Source: Acuticoccus kalidii (GTDB taxonomy: Bacteria > Pseudomonadota > Alphaproteobacteria > Rhizobiales > Amorphaceae). From it: a DNA stretch of 64,000 nt. Each line of letters begins with the position of its first letter. Position 1 is the stretch's first letter. Made by a program: the position numbers and the translations under genes. The notes beneath the pieces were generated by a model that was given only the letters and a program-made list of their open reading frames with translations, had not been told where the DNA came from and did no database searches. This document shows, in pieces, positions 53,809 to 62,158 of the stretch. Where the stretch lies: positions 434,001-498,000 of the forward strand of contig NZ_JAKGCS010000036.1 of NCBI RefSeq assembly GCF_021556395.1. Direction: 5' to 3'.

Positions 53809-55467
53809 GTGAGCGCGCTGTTCGACAAGCACCGCGAGACCCTGGATCGCGCGGTCCGAGAAATTCGCACACGGGGCTATTGGTCGGCCTACCCGGAGAT
53901 GCCGTCCGGGCGGCTTTATGGCGAGAGCGCCAAGGCCGACGGGGAGACGGCGTTCAAGGCGCTGCTCAACCGAGAGTTCCCCCTCGACCAGCCCGCCGAG
54001 GGCGCGCCGGTCGGCCGCGAGTCGAGCCCCTATGGCTTCGATCTCGCGATCACCTATCCGGTCGCGCCGGCCGAGCGGCTGATCGGAGCGGCGAAGACGG
54101 CGGGCGCCGTCTGGGCACACGCTCCGGTCGCCGTGCGCATCGGCATTCTCCTCGAAGCGCTCGACCGGCTGAACCGCGCCAGCTTCCTGATGGCGAACGC
54201 GGTGATGAACACGACCGGGCAATCCTTCATCATGGCCTTTCAGGCCGGCGGCCCGCACGCGCAGGATCGCGGGCTCGAGGCGGTCGCCTATGCCTTCGAG
54301 GCGATGGAGGCGATCCCGCGCGCCGTGCGCTGGGAGAAGCCGCAGGGCAAGAACCCGCCGCTCATCCTCGACAAGACCTTTCGCATCGTCCCGCGCGGGG
54401 TCGGCCTCGTGATTGGTTGCGCGACGTTCCCGACCTGGAATTCCTACGCGGCGATCTTCGCCGATCTCGCGACCGGCAATTCCGTCATCGTGAAGCCGCA
54501 TCCGATGGCGATCCTGCCGCTCGCCCTCACGGTAAAGACCTTGCGCGAGGTGATCGCCGAAGAGGGATATGACCCGAACACGGTCCTCCTCGCTGCCGAC
54601 GATCCCGACCAGCCGGTCACGTTGGATTATCTGACCAGCGAGGACGTCGATCTCGTCGACTTCACCGGCTCGGCGGCGTTCGGCGCGGTGGTGCGCAGCC
54701 ACGCGCACGGGCGGCCGGTCTTTACCGAGGAGGCCGGCGTCAACCCGGTGGTGATCACCGGGACCGACGATTTCCGCGGCCTCACCGGCAATATCGCGAT
54801 GAGCCTGTCGCTCTATTCGGGTCAGATGTGCACCGCGCCGCAGGCGATCTTCGTCCCGGCAGACGGCATCGAGACCGACGCCGGTCACAAGTCGCCGGAC
54901 GATGTGGCAAAGGGGATCGCGACGGCGCTCGACAAGATCCTCGGCGATCACGACCGGGCGATGGCGATCCTCGGGGCGGTGCAGAACCCGGCGACGCTCG
55001 ACCGGGTCAAGACGGCGGAGAAATCCGGGCGCCTCGTGCGGGCGAGCACGCCCGTCGAGGGGGAGACGGATGCGCGGACGGCGACCCCCGCGATCGTCGC
55101 GCTCGACGCGGCGGACGAGGCGTGGCGGGAGGAGTGTTTCGGTCCGATCGGCTTCGTCGTCACCGCACCGGACGCGCACGAGGCGATCCGCCTCGCGGCC
55201 GGCTCCGTCGCCGAAAAAGGGGCGATCACGGCCTCCTTTTACGGGCTCGACGAAGGCCTGATCGACGCGGCGATCGACGCCTTCGGCCGCGTCGGCGCGC
55301 CGCTTTCGGTCAACCTCACGGGGCAGCTTCTCGTCAATCAATCGGCCGCTTTCTCCGATTTTCACGTCTCCGGCCTCAATCCCGCCGGGACGGCGACGTT
55401 GACCGACGCCGCCTTCGTCGCAAACCGCTTTTCGGTCGCCGCCGTGCGCCGGCCGGTCGCCGCATGA
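53809..55467 (+). CDS. paaN: Phenylacetic acid degradation protein PaaN (aldehyde dehydrogenase)
   Basis: The 552-residue aldehyde dehydrogenase-fold protein lacks the MaoC hydratase domain of PaaZ, as PaaN does. The catalytic Cys is in YSGQMCTAPQAIF and the Glu in FTEEAGVNPVV. VDFTGSAAFGAVVR is the NAD-binding Gly-x-x-x-x-Gly loop. It is expected to oxidise the aldehyde after ring opening. The start is GTG 53809 with GGGAGG just upstream. Confidence 0.9.
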   Translation: MSALFDKHRETLDRAVREIRTRGYWSAYPEMPSGRLYGESAKADGETAFKALLNREFPLDQPAEGAPVGRESSPYGFDLAITYPVAPAERLIGAAKTAGAVWAHAPVAVRIGILLEALDRLNRASFLMANAVMNTTGQSFIMAFQAGGPHAQDRGLEAVAYAFEAMEAIPRAVRWEKPQGKNPPLILDKTFRIVPRGVGLVIGCATFPTWNSYAAIFADLATGNSVIVKPHPMAILPLALTVKTLREVIAEEGYDPNTVLLAADDPDQPVTLDYLTSEDVDLVDFTGSAAFGAVVRSHAHGRPVFTEEAGVNPVVITGTDDFRGLTGNIAMSLSLYSGQMCTAPQAIFVPADGIETDAGHKSPDDVAKGIATALDKILGDHDRAMAILGAVQNPATLDRVKTAEKSGRLVRASTPVEGETDARTATPAIVALDAADEAWREECFGPIGFVVTAPDAHEAIRLAAGSVAEKGAITASFYGLDEGLIDAAIDAFGRVGAPLSVNLTGQLLVNQSAAFSDFHVSGLNPAGTATLTDAAFVANRFSVAAVRRPVAA

Positions 55468-55535
55468 GGACCTGAACCGTTCAAGGGGACGCGCCGCGCC
55501 AAAGACGGCCGCCCCGCCATTTGGGGAGGAATTGG

Positions 55536-56678
55536 ATGAAATCTCTGCTCATCACGGCCGCCGCCGCGATCGGCTTCGCTCTGCCGGCGGCCGCGCAATC
55601 GGGCGAGCCGATCAAGATCGGGGCGGTTCTGTCCGCCTCCGGGCCGGCCTCTTTTCTGGGCGAGCCCGAGAAGAAGACGATCGAGCTTTATGTCGACCGT
55701 ATCAACGAGGATGGCGGGCTTCTCGGCCGGCCGGTGGAACTTATCGTCTACGATTCCGGCGGCGATGCGAACCAGGCGCGCACCTTCGCGACGCGCCTCG
55801 TCGAGGATGACGGCATCGTCGCGATGGTCGGCGGGTCGACCACCGGCACCACGATGGCGATGGCGCCGATCTTCGACGATTATGAAATCCCGCTGATGTC
55901 GCTCGCCGGCGCGGTGGTGATCATCGATCCGGTGCAGCCCTTCGTGTTCAAGACGCCGCACACCGACAAGATGGCGTGCGAGAAGATCTTCGAGGACATT
56001 GAGAAGCGCGGCCTGTCGAAGGTGGCGCTGATCTCGGGGACCGACGGGTTCGGCAAGTCGATGCGCGAGCAGTGTCTCGGCGTGGTGGGCGATTACGGGA
56101 TCGAGATCGTCGCCGACGAGAGCTATGGGCCGAAGGATTCGGACATGACGCCCCAGCTCACCAACATCAAGAACACCGCGGGCCTCGAGGCGATCGTCAA
56201 TCCGGGCTTCGGCCAGGGGCCGGCGATCGTCACGCGCAATGCGGCGCAGCTCGGCATCGACGTGCCGTTCTATCAGAGCCACGGCGTCGCCTCGAAGTCG
56301 TTCATCGAACTCGCCGGGGACGCGGCCGAGGGCGTGCGCCTGCCGGCCTCCGCGCTTCTCGTCGCCGAGCTTCTGCCGGACGACGATCCGCAAAAGGACG
56401 TCGTGGTCGACTACAAGACCACCTATGAGGCGGAGACGGGCGAGCCGGTCTCGACGTTCGGCGGCCACGCCTATGACGGTCTGATGCTGGTGTTCGACGC
56501 AATCAAACGCGCGAACTCCACCGATCCCGTGGCGATTCGCGACGCGCTTGAAGAAACGAAGGACTTCATCGGCACCGGCGGTGTCGTGAATATGACCCCC
56601 GACGATCATCTCGGTCTCGACCTCAGTGCCTTTCGTATGCTCGAAATTCAGAACGGCGACTGGACCCTCGTCGACTGA
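55536..56678 (+). CDS. ABC transporter substrate-binding protein, branched-chain amino acid (LivJ) type
   Basis: The 380-residue protein has a signal peptide (LLITAAAAIGFALPAAAQ) and a type I periplasmic binding fold. IKIGAVLSASGPASFLGEPE, MVGGSTTGTTMAMAPIFDD and YDGLMLVFDAIKRANS are the family pattern. GGGGAGGA precedes ATG 55536. It sits 68 bases after paaN and before the permease genes, so the ligand could be an aromatic acid as well as a branched-chain amino acid. Confidence 0.92.
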   Translation: MKSLLITAAAAIGFALPAAAQSGEPIKIGAVLSASGPASFLGEPEKKTIELYVDRINEDGGLLGRPVELIVYDSGGDANQARTFATRLVEDDGIVAMVGGSTTGTTMAMAPIFDDYEIPLMSLAGAVVIIDPVQPFVFKTPHTDKMACEKIFEDIEKRGLSKVALISGTDGFGKSMREQCLGVVGDYGIEIVADESYGPKDSDMTPQLTNIKNTAGLEAIVNPGFGQGPAIVTRNAAQLGIDVPFYQSHGVASKSFIELAGDAAEGVRLPASALLVAELLPDDDPQKDVVVDYKTTYEAETGEPVSTFGGHAYDGLMLVFDAIKRANSTDPVAIRDALEETKDFIGTGGVVNMTPDDHLGLDLSAFRMLEIQNGDWTLVD

Positions 56679-56754
56679 CCGAGAGAGACGGCACGGCCGC
56701 GCTCGCCGACGGTCGGCGGGGCGGTCGGCCGAGGAACGAGACCAGGGGCCAAGA

Positions 56755-57681
56755 ATGAAGATCATGATCATGGGCGCGGGTGCCGTCGGCGGCTATTTCG
56801 GCGCGCGCCTCGCAAAGGCGGGCGAGGACGTCACGTTCATCGCTCGCGGGGCGCATCTCGACGCGATGCGCCAGAACGGCCTCGTGGTCGAAAGCACGGC
56901 CGGGGATTTCACGATCCCGGTGAAGGCGACCGACGATCCGGCGGAGGTGGGCGAGGTGGACATGATCCTCTTCCTCGTCAAGCTCTACGACACCGATGCC
57001 GGGATCGAGGCGATCCGCCCGGCGGTGGGCGACAACACCGTCGTCGCCTCCTTCCAGAACGGGATTACCGCGCGCGAGGCGCTGACGGACGCGTTCGGCG
57101 CGCGGCGCACCGCCGGTGGCACGGCCTATATCGCGGCCGACGTCAAGGAACCGGGCACGATCCGCCATTATTCGCCGTTCGCACGCCTCGTGTTCGGTCC
57201 TTATGAGGGGACGAACCGGGCCCCGCTCGAGGCGTTCGCGGCCGCGATGGAGGGCGCCGGGGCGAGCTACGAATATGTCGAGGATATCAGCCGCCGGGTC
57301 TGGGAGAAGTTCGTCTTCCTGTCGGCCTTTTCGGCGATCACCTCACTGACGCGGCTGCCGATCGGGCCGATCCTCGCCGATCCCAACGCCAAGGCCCTCT
57401 TCGAGGACGCGCTCGCCGAGGCGTTCGCCGTCGCGAAGGCGCACGAGCCGAGCGTCGCGCCCGACACGGTCGAGGAGCGGCTCAAGTTCATCGCCAAGGC
57501 GAATCCCAATATGCGCTCGTCGATGCTCGACGATCTGACGCGCGGCAAGCGCCTCGAAGTGCCGTTCCTGTCCGGCCGGCTCGTCGCGCTCGGCGAGGCG
57601 GCGGGGATCGCGACGCCCGTCCACCGCGCGGCCTTCGCCGCCCTCAGCCCATGGCGGGACGGGCCGCCCCAGATCGAATGA
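56755..57681 (+). CDS. 2-dehydropantoate 2-reductase (PanE/ApbA) family protein
   Basis: The 308-residue protein has the NADP site MKIMIMGAGAVGGYFGARLA, the SFQNGITAREALTDAFGAR segment and ISRRVWEKFVFLSAFSAITS with the conserved Lys. It reduces ketopantoate or a similar 2-keto acid. It lies between the binding protein and livH, whose ATG overlaps its stop (ATGA), so it is fixed in the transporter operon. A role on a transported keto or hydroxy acid is inferred. Confidence 0.88.
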   Translation: MKIMIMGAGAVGGYFGARLAKAGEDVTFIARGAHLDAMRQNGLVVESTAGDFTIPVKATDDPAEVGEVDMILFLVKLYDTDAGIEAIRPAVGDNTVVASFQNGITAREALTDAFGARRTAGGTAYIAADVKEPGTIRHYSPFARLVFGPYEGTNRAPLEAFAAAMEGAGASYEYVEDISRRVWEKFVFLSAFSAITSLTRLPIGPILADPNAKALFEDALAEAFAVAKAHEPSVAPDTVEERLKFIAKANPNMRSSMLDDLTRGKRLEVPFLSGRLVALGEAAGIATPVHRAAFAALSPWRDGPPQIE

Positions 57682-58553
57682 CGGCCGAGCTTCTCCAGTT
57701 CGCCTTCTCCGGCCTGACGGTCGGCGCGGTCTACGCGCTGGTCGCGCTCGGATTCACGCTGATCTACAACGCCTCGGGCGTCATCAATTTCGCCCAAGGC
57801 GAGTTCGTGATGATCGGCGGGATGACAACCGTCTTCCTCGCCGCCGCCGGCGTTCCGCTCCCGATCGCGGCGATCGTCGCGATCGGGGCGGCGGTGCTGA
57901 TCGGCATCCTCCTCTGGGCGCTCGCGATCGAGCCGGCGCGGGGCGCGCCGCCGATCGCGTTGATCATCATCACCATCGGCGCGTCGATCTTCCTGCGCGG
58001 TCTCGCTCAGATCGTGTTCGACAAGCAGTTCCACGCCCTTCCGCCGATCACCGGCGATGCGCCGATCCGGATCGGTGGCGCGACCGTCCTGCCGCAGACC
58101 TTCTGGGTGCTCGGCGGCGGGTTCGCGGTGGTCGTCCTCCTCACCCTCTTTCTGGAGCGGACCCTTCTCGGTAAGGCCGTCCTCGCGACGGCGGCGAACC
58201 GGCTCGCCGCCCGCCTCGTCGGGATCAACACGGCGATGGTGGTCTGCCTCTCGTTCGCGGTGTCCGCCGGCATCGGGGCGTTCGCCGGTATCCTCATCAC
58301 CCCGATCACGCTGACGAGCTACGATGTCGGCACACTGCTCGCGCTCAAGGGCTTCGCCGCGGCGATGCTGGGCGGGATCGGCAATCCGGTCGGCGCGGTG
58401 GCGGGCGGTCTCCTCGTCGGCCTCATCGAGGCCTTCGGCGCGGGGCTGATCTCCTCGGACTATAAGGACGCGTTCGCCTTCTTCGTCATCCTCGCGGTGC
58501 TGTTCTTCATGCCCGCGGGGCTCTTCGGCCGCCGTGCGGTCGAGCGGGTCTGA
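57678..58553 (+). CDS. ABC transporter permease, LivH type
   Basis: The 291-residue protein has about eight hydrophobic helices. AVYALVALGFTLIYNASGVI and NFAQGEFVMIGGM are the LivH start. GFAAAMLGGIGNPVGAVAGG is the conserved EAA-like loop region. It starts inside the panE-like stop codon. Confidence 0.93.
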   Translation: MTAELLQFAFSGLTVGAVYALVALGFTLIYNASGVINFAQGEFVMIGGMTTVFLAAAGVPLPIAAIVAIGAAVLIGILLWALAIEPARGAPPIALIIITIGASIFLRGLAQIVFDKQFHALPPITGDAPIRIGGATVLPQTFWVLGGGFAVVVLLTLFLERTLLGKAVLATAANRLAARLVGINTAMVVCLSFAVSAGIGAFAGILITPITLTSYDVGTLLALKGFAAAMLGGIGNPVGAVAGGLLVGLIEAFGAGLISSDYKDAFAFFVILAVLFFMPAGLFGRRAVERV

Positions 58554-58555
58554 CG

Positions 58556-59497
58556 ATGGCGGCACGGTTCGGAGCTGCGCTGATCCTGGCGCTCGTGGTG
58601 GTGGCGGTCTGGTTTCTCGCCGATTCCAATTTCGTCCTGCGCGTCGCGACGCTCGTCTTCATCTACGGGCTCGCCGCGATCGGCCTCAACATCCTCGTCG
58701 GCGACGCGGGGCAGGTAAGCCTCGGCCATGCGGGCTTTTTGGGGATCGGCGCCTATGCGGTGGCGATCGGACCGGCGAGTCTCGGGCTTCATCCGCTCCT
58801 CGCGCTCGTCGCCGGGGTCCTCCTCGCGGGCGTCCTCGCTCTCGTGATCGGCCGGCCGATCCTGCGGCTGCGCGGCTTCGCCCTCGCGGTCGCGACGCTC
58901 GGCCTCGGCATCCTGATCGCGATGGTGATCAACAACGAAGCGTGGCTCACTGGCGGGCCGGACGGAATGCGGGTCGGGCGGCTCGAGCTCTTCGGCTGGC
59001 GGGCGCGGGGGACGGACACCTGGTATTGGATCGCCGCCGCTGCGCTGATCTTCGGCGCGATCGTCGCCTCCTCGCTGAAGGCGAGCCCGACCGGACGGGC
59101 GCTCCGTGCCGTGCACGATTCGGAGGTCGCGGCGATGGTCGCCGGCATCGACGTCGCCCGCTATAAGAGCGCCGCGTTCGTCATCTCCGCCGTCTATGCG
59201 GCGATCGCCGGCGGGCTCCTCGCCCTTTATGACGGCTTCGTCACCCCGGACGTCGCGGGTTATCTGACGTCGATCGAAATCATCACGATGGTCGTCCTCG
59301 GCGGCATGGGGTCCGTGCTCGGCGCCGTCGTCGGCGCGGTGATCCTGACGGCGCTGCCGCAGATGCTCACCGCATTCGCCGAGTATGAGCACATGGTGCT
59401 CGGCCTCATCATGATGGCGGTGATGATCGGCCTGCGGGCCGGCATCGTGCCGAGCCTCGCCGCGCTCTTCGGCGGCGTGCTGCGGAGGGTCCGATGA
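58556..59497 (+). CDS. ABC transporter permease, LivM type
   Basis: The 313-residue protein has several membrane segments and the LivM pattern: IGLNILVGDAGQVSLGHAGF, then GRALRAVHDSEVAAMVAGID and EIITMVVLGGMGSVLGAVVG. It starts two bases after livH and overlaps livG by four bases (ATGA). Confidence 0.93.
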   Translation: MAARFGAALILALVVVAVWFLADSNFVLRVATLVFIYGLAAIGLNILVGDAGQVSLGHAGFLGIGAYAVAIGPASLGLHPLLALVAGVLLAGVLALVIGRPILRLRGFALAVATLGLGILIAMVINNEAWLTGGPDGMRVGRLELFGWRARGTDTWYWIAAAALIFGAIVASSLKASPTGRALRAVHDSEVAAMVAGIDVARYKSAAFVISAVYAAIAGGLLALYDGFVTPDVAGYLTSIEIITMVVLGGMGSVLGAVVGAVILTALPQMLTAFAEYEHMVLGLIMMAVMIGLRAGIVPSLAALFGGVLRRVR

Positions 59498-60255
59498 CGA
59501 GCCTCGCGGCGGATGGGATCGGCATCGCCTTCGGCGGCGTGCGTGCACTCGATGGCATCACCTTCGAGACGGCGGAGGCGGGCGTTACCGCGATCATCGG
59601 CCCGAACGGGGCCGGAAAGACGACGCTCTTCAATATTCTGACCGGCGTCTATCGGCCGGGGCGGGGCCGGGTGCGCCTGTTCGGCGAGGACGTCACCGGG
59701 GAGCCGCCCTTCCGCCTTGCCGAGCGTGGCCTGTCGCGGACCTTTCAGAACCTTCAGGTGTTTTTCCGCATGACGGCGCTCGAGAACGTGATGGTCGGCC
59801 ACCATCTCGGCGAGAGCCACAATGTTCTGCGCCATCTTCTGCCGCTGCCCGCGGTCTTCGCCGGGGAGCGGCGGGCGCGGGAGGCGGCGCGGGCCGAGCT
59901 TGCCCATGTCGGGCTCGAGGGGGTGGCGAACCGCTCCGCCGCCTCGCTCTCTTATGGCGAGCTGAAGCGCCTCGAAATCGCGCGTGCGTTGGCCGCCAAG
60001 CCCCGCGTCCTCCTTCTCGACGAGCCTGCGGCCGGCTGCAACGCGGTGGAGACGGAGGCGCTCTCCACGCTCATTCGGCGTTTGGCGGGGGAGGGGATCG
60101 CGGTCATTCTCGTGGAGCACGACATGGCGATGGTGATGAGCCTTTCGGACCGGGTGATCGTCCTCGACCAGGGGCGTATCATCGCTGACGGACCGCCGGA
60201 CGCCGTGCGCACCGATCCGGCCGTCCGCACGGCCTATCTCGGGGCCGACGGCTGA
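59494..60255 (+). CDS. ABC transporter ATP-binding protein, LivG type
   Basis: The 253-residue ATPase has Walker A IGPNGAGKTTLFN, the signature SLSYGELKRLEIARAL, Walker B VLLLDEPAAG and VEHDMAMVMSL for the switch His. It powers the LivH/LivM permease. Its stop overlaps the livF start by one base. Confidence 0.94.
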   Translation: MTSLAADGIGIAFGGVRALDGITFETAEAGVTAIIGPNGAGKTTLFNILTGVYRPGRGRVRLFGEDVTGEPPFRLAERGLSRTFQNLQVFFRMTALENVMVGHHLGESHNVLRHLLPLPAVFAGERRAREAARAELAHVGLEGVANRSAASLSYGELKRLEIARALAAKPRVLLLDEPAAGCNAVETEALSTLIRRLAGEGIAVILVEHDMAMVMSLSDRVIVLDQGRIIADGPPDAVRTDPAVRTAYLGADG

Positions 60256-60965
60256 TGCTCGCGGTCGAGGATCTCGTCGCCGCCTATGGGCGGATCGAGG
60301 TGCTGCACGGCGTCTCGCTGCGGGTGGAACCGGGCGAGATCGTCGCGATCGTCGGCGCGAATGGTGCGGGCAAGACGACTTTGATGAAGACGATCGCCGG
60401 CGTGCATCCGGCGGCGTCCGGCCGGATCCGCTTCGCCGATCGGGACGTGACGCGCCTTCCGGCGCACCGGCGGGTCTCCCTCGGCGTCTCGCTGGTGCCG
60501 GAGGGGCGGCAGGTCTTCGCGCCGCTCTCCGTTGCCGACAATCTCGCCCTCGGCGCCTTCAGGGCCCACGGAGCGGGGCCGGCGGCGGCGGACGGGCGGC
60601 GCGCCATGGAGGCGCTCTTTCCGATCCTCGCGGAACGGCGGCGCCAGCCCGCGGGCAGCCTGTCGGGCGGACAGCAGCAGATGCTCGCGATCGCCCGCGC
60701 GATGATGGCCCGGCCGCGTCTTCTCCTCCTCGACGAGCCGTCGATGGGCCTCGCCCCCACCGTGACGCGCGACATTTTCCGTGCGCTCGCCGACTGGCAC
60801 CGCGAGACCGGCCTCACCGTCTTGATCGTGGAGCAGAATGTCGCCGCGGCGCTCGATTTGGCCAGCCGATGCTACGTTTTGGAGACGGGCCGCGTGGTCG
60901 CTGAAGGCCGCTCGGAGGACCTGCGCGCCGATCCTGCGATCCAGCGCGCCTTCCTCGGCGTTTGA
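60255..60965 (+). CDS. ABC transporter ATP-binding protein, LivF type
   Basis: The 236-residue second ATPase of the transporter has Walker A VGANGAGKTTLMKT, the signature GSLSGGQQQMLAIARAM, Walker B LLLLDEPSMGL and the LivF-typical VEQN. It is last in the operon. Confidence 0.94.
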   Translation: MLAVEDLVAAYGRIEVLHGVSLRVEPGEIVAIVGANGAGKTTLMKTIAGVHPAASGRIRFADRDVTRLPAHRRVSLGVSLVPEGRQVFAPLSVADNLALGAFRAHGAGPAAADGRRAMEALFPILAERRRQPAGSLSGGQQQMLAIARAMMARPRLLLLDEPSMGLAPTVTRDIFRALADWHRETGLTVLIVEQNVAAALDLASRCYVLETGRVVAEGRSEDLRADPAIQRAFLGV

Positions 60966-61297
60966 TCGGGATTCCGAAGTGTCATTTGCGCAAAATGTGG
61001 AATTTCTCTAGAGCCTTTGCGGGCGGGCCGACGATGCGTCAGAAGAGGGATGCCTCGATGAGCGGCGCCGATCGCCAGGATAGGCGCGATTTGTCTGCAC
61101 TTTGGTGATTTCAAGCCGTGGCAAACGGCGTTAGAATGATGGTGGCGCGGCTTGCGACCTGCCCCGAACGGGCGCGGGTGAGGACGGAGCGCGCGAGAGC
61201 CAGACGCCAGCCATCGCTGGCATGAGAGTTCGCCCCGTCGCGATGGATCGCCCGGAGGAGTTAAGTTGGCACGAGGTTGGCTGGCACGAGGTTGTCG
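60966..61297. other. Gap between livF and capsule genes, no gene seen
   Basis: This 332-base stretch has moderate AT richness near 60995-61015. A 13-base direct repeat TGGCACGAGGTTG (61267-61279 and 61282-61294) sits directly before the kpsT-like start. It probably holds the capsule promoter, but no hexamers are convincing. Confidence 0.5.
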
Positions 61298-62152
61298 ATG
61301 AGTGGCGCGCAGATCGTGTCCTTCGAGGACGCCATTCGCGCCCGTGGGGCGGACGATCAGCACGTTGTGAGCGAGGCGGAACTCAGATCCCGCCAGGCCA
61401 CGGTGCCGCTGGCGGACTGTCATGCCGCGTTCGACCGAGTCACCTACGAAATCCGCACCAAACGGCGGCGGATCCCGATCTTCTACGACCTGTCGATCGC
61501 GATTCCGAAGAATCGTAAAATCGTTATTTTCGGGCACAAGGGTTCCGGCAAGTCGACGCTCTTCAACATGCTCTTGCGTCAGGCGCCGCCGACGCGGGGG
61601 GATGTCATCGTCAATTCGCGCCTTTCCTGGCCGATTCATTTGATGTCGTTCATGGATCCGCGCCTTTCGGTGCGTGCGAACGCGATCTTTACGGCCCGCA
61701 TTCTCGGCGTCGAGCCGCGCGGTCTCCTCGCCTCGATGCTCACCTTTGCGGAGTTGGAGCAGAAAGCGGCGGACGATCCGATCCAGTCGATGACAACGGT
61801 GACCAAGCGCAGGCTCGGCATCATCGTGGTCCTCGCGGCGAACTTCGATTGCCTGTTGATCGATTCGCCGTTCCGATCCTCGGCCTACGGTTTGAGCGGC
61901 GATGAGGGCCAAAGTTTCGAGGATATGATTCTTAGCCACGACTACATGATCGGGATATCATCCCCCCGGCATGCCCCTGCGAATGCAAATCTGGCGTTTT
62001 TGCTTTATGAAGGTCACGTGTACCAGTTCGACGACGTTCAGGAGGCGGCCGCCATCTTCGGCGCGTTGCCCGTTCCGGCAGACACCGGCGGTGGACAGCA
62101 GAAATCGTCCGACGACGAGGACGATGACGAGGTTCGCGAAGAGGTTTACTAA
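61298..62152 (+). CDS. KpsT/RkpS-like capsule export ATPase with degenerate motifs
   Basis: The 284-residue protein has Walker A FGHKGSGKSTLFNML and a KpsT-like layout (YDLSIAIPKNRKIVIF, RLSWPIHLMSF). The other ABC motifs are altered. The Q-loop Gln is not seen, the signature is MTTVTKRRLG in place of SSGM-type, Walker B ends LLIDSPF (no catalytic Glu), and the switch His region reads GISSPRHAP. The C-terminus is acidic (SSDDEDDDEVREEVY). It may bind ATP without normal hydrolysis. CGAGG lies seven bases before ATG 61298. The KpsE-like gene follows by six bases. Confidence 0.8.
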   Translation: MSGAQIVSFEDAIRARGADDQHVVSEAELRSRQATVPLADCHAAFDRVTYEIRTKRRRIPIFYDLSIAIPKNRKIVIFGHKGSGKSTLFNMLLRQAPPTRGDVIVNSRLSWPIHLMSFMDPRLSVRANAIFTARILGVEPRGLLASMLTFAELEQKAADDPIQSMTTVTKRRLGIIVVLAANFDCLLIDSPFRSSAYGLSGDEGQSFEDMILSHDYMIGISSPRHAPANANLAFLLYEGHVYQFDDVQEAAAIFGALPVPADTGGGQQKSSDDEDDDEVREEVY

Positions 62153-62158
62153 CGCGCG

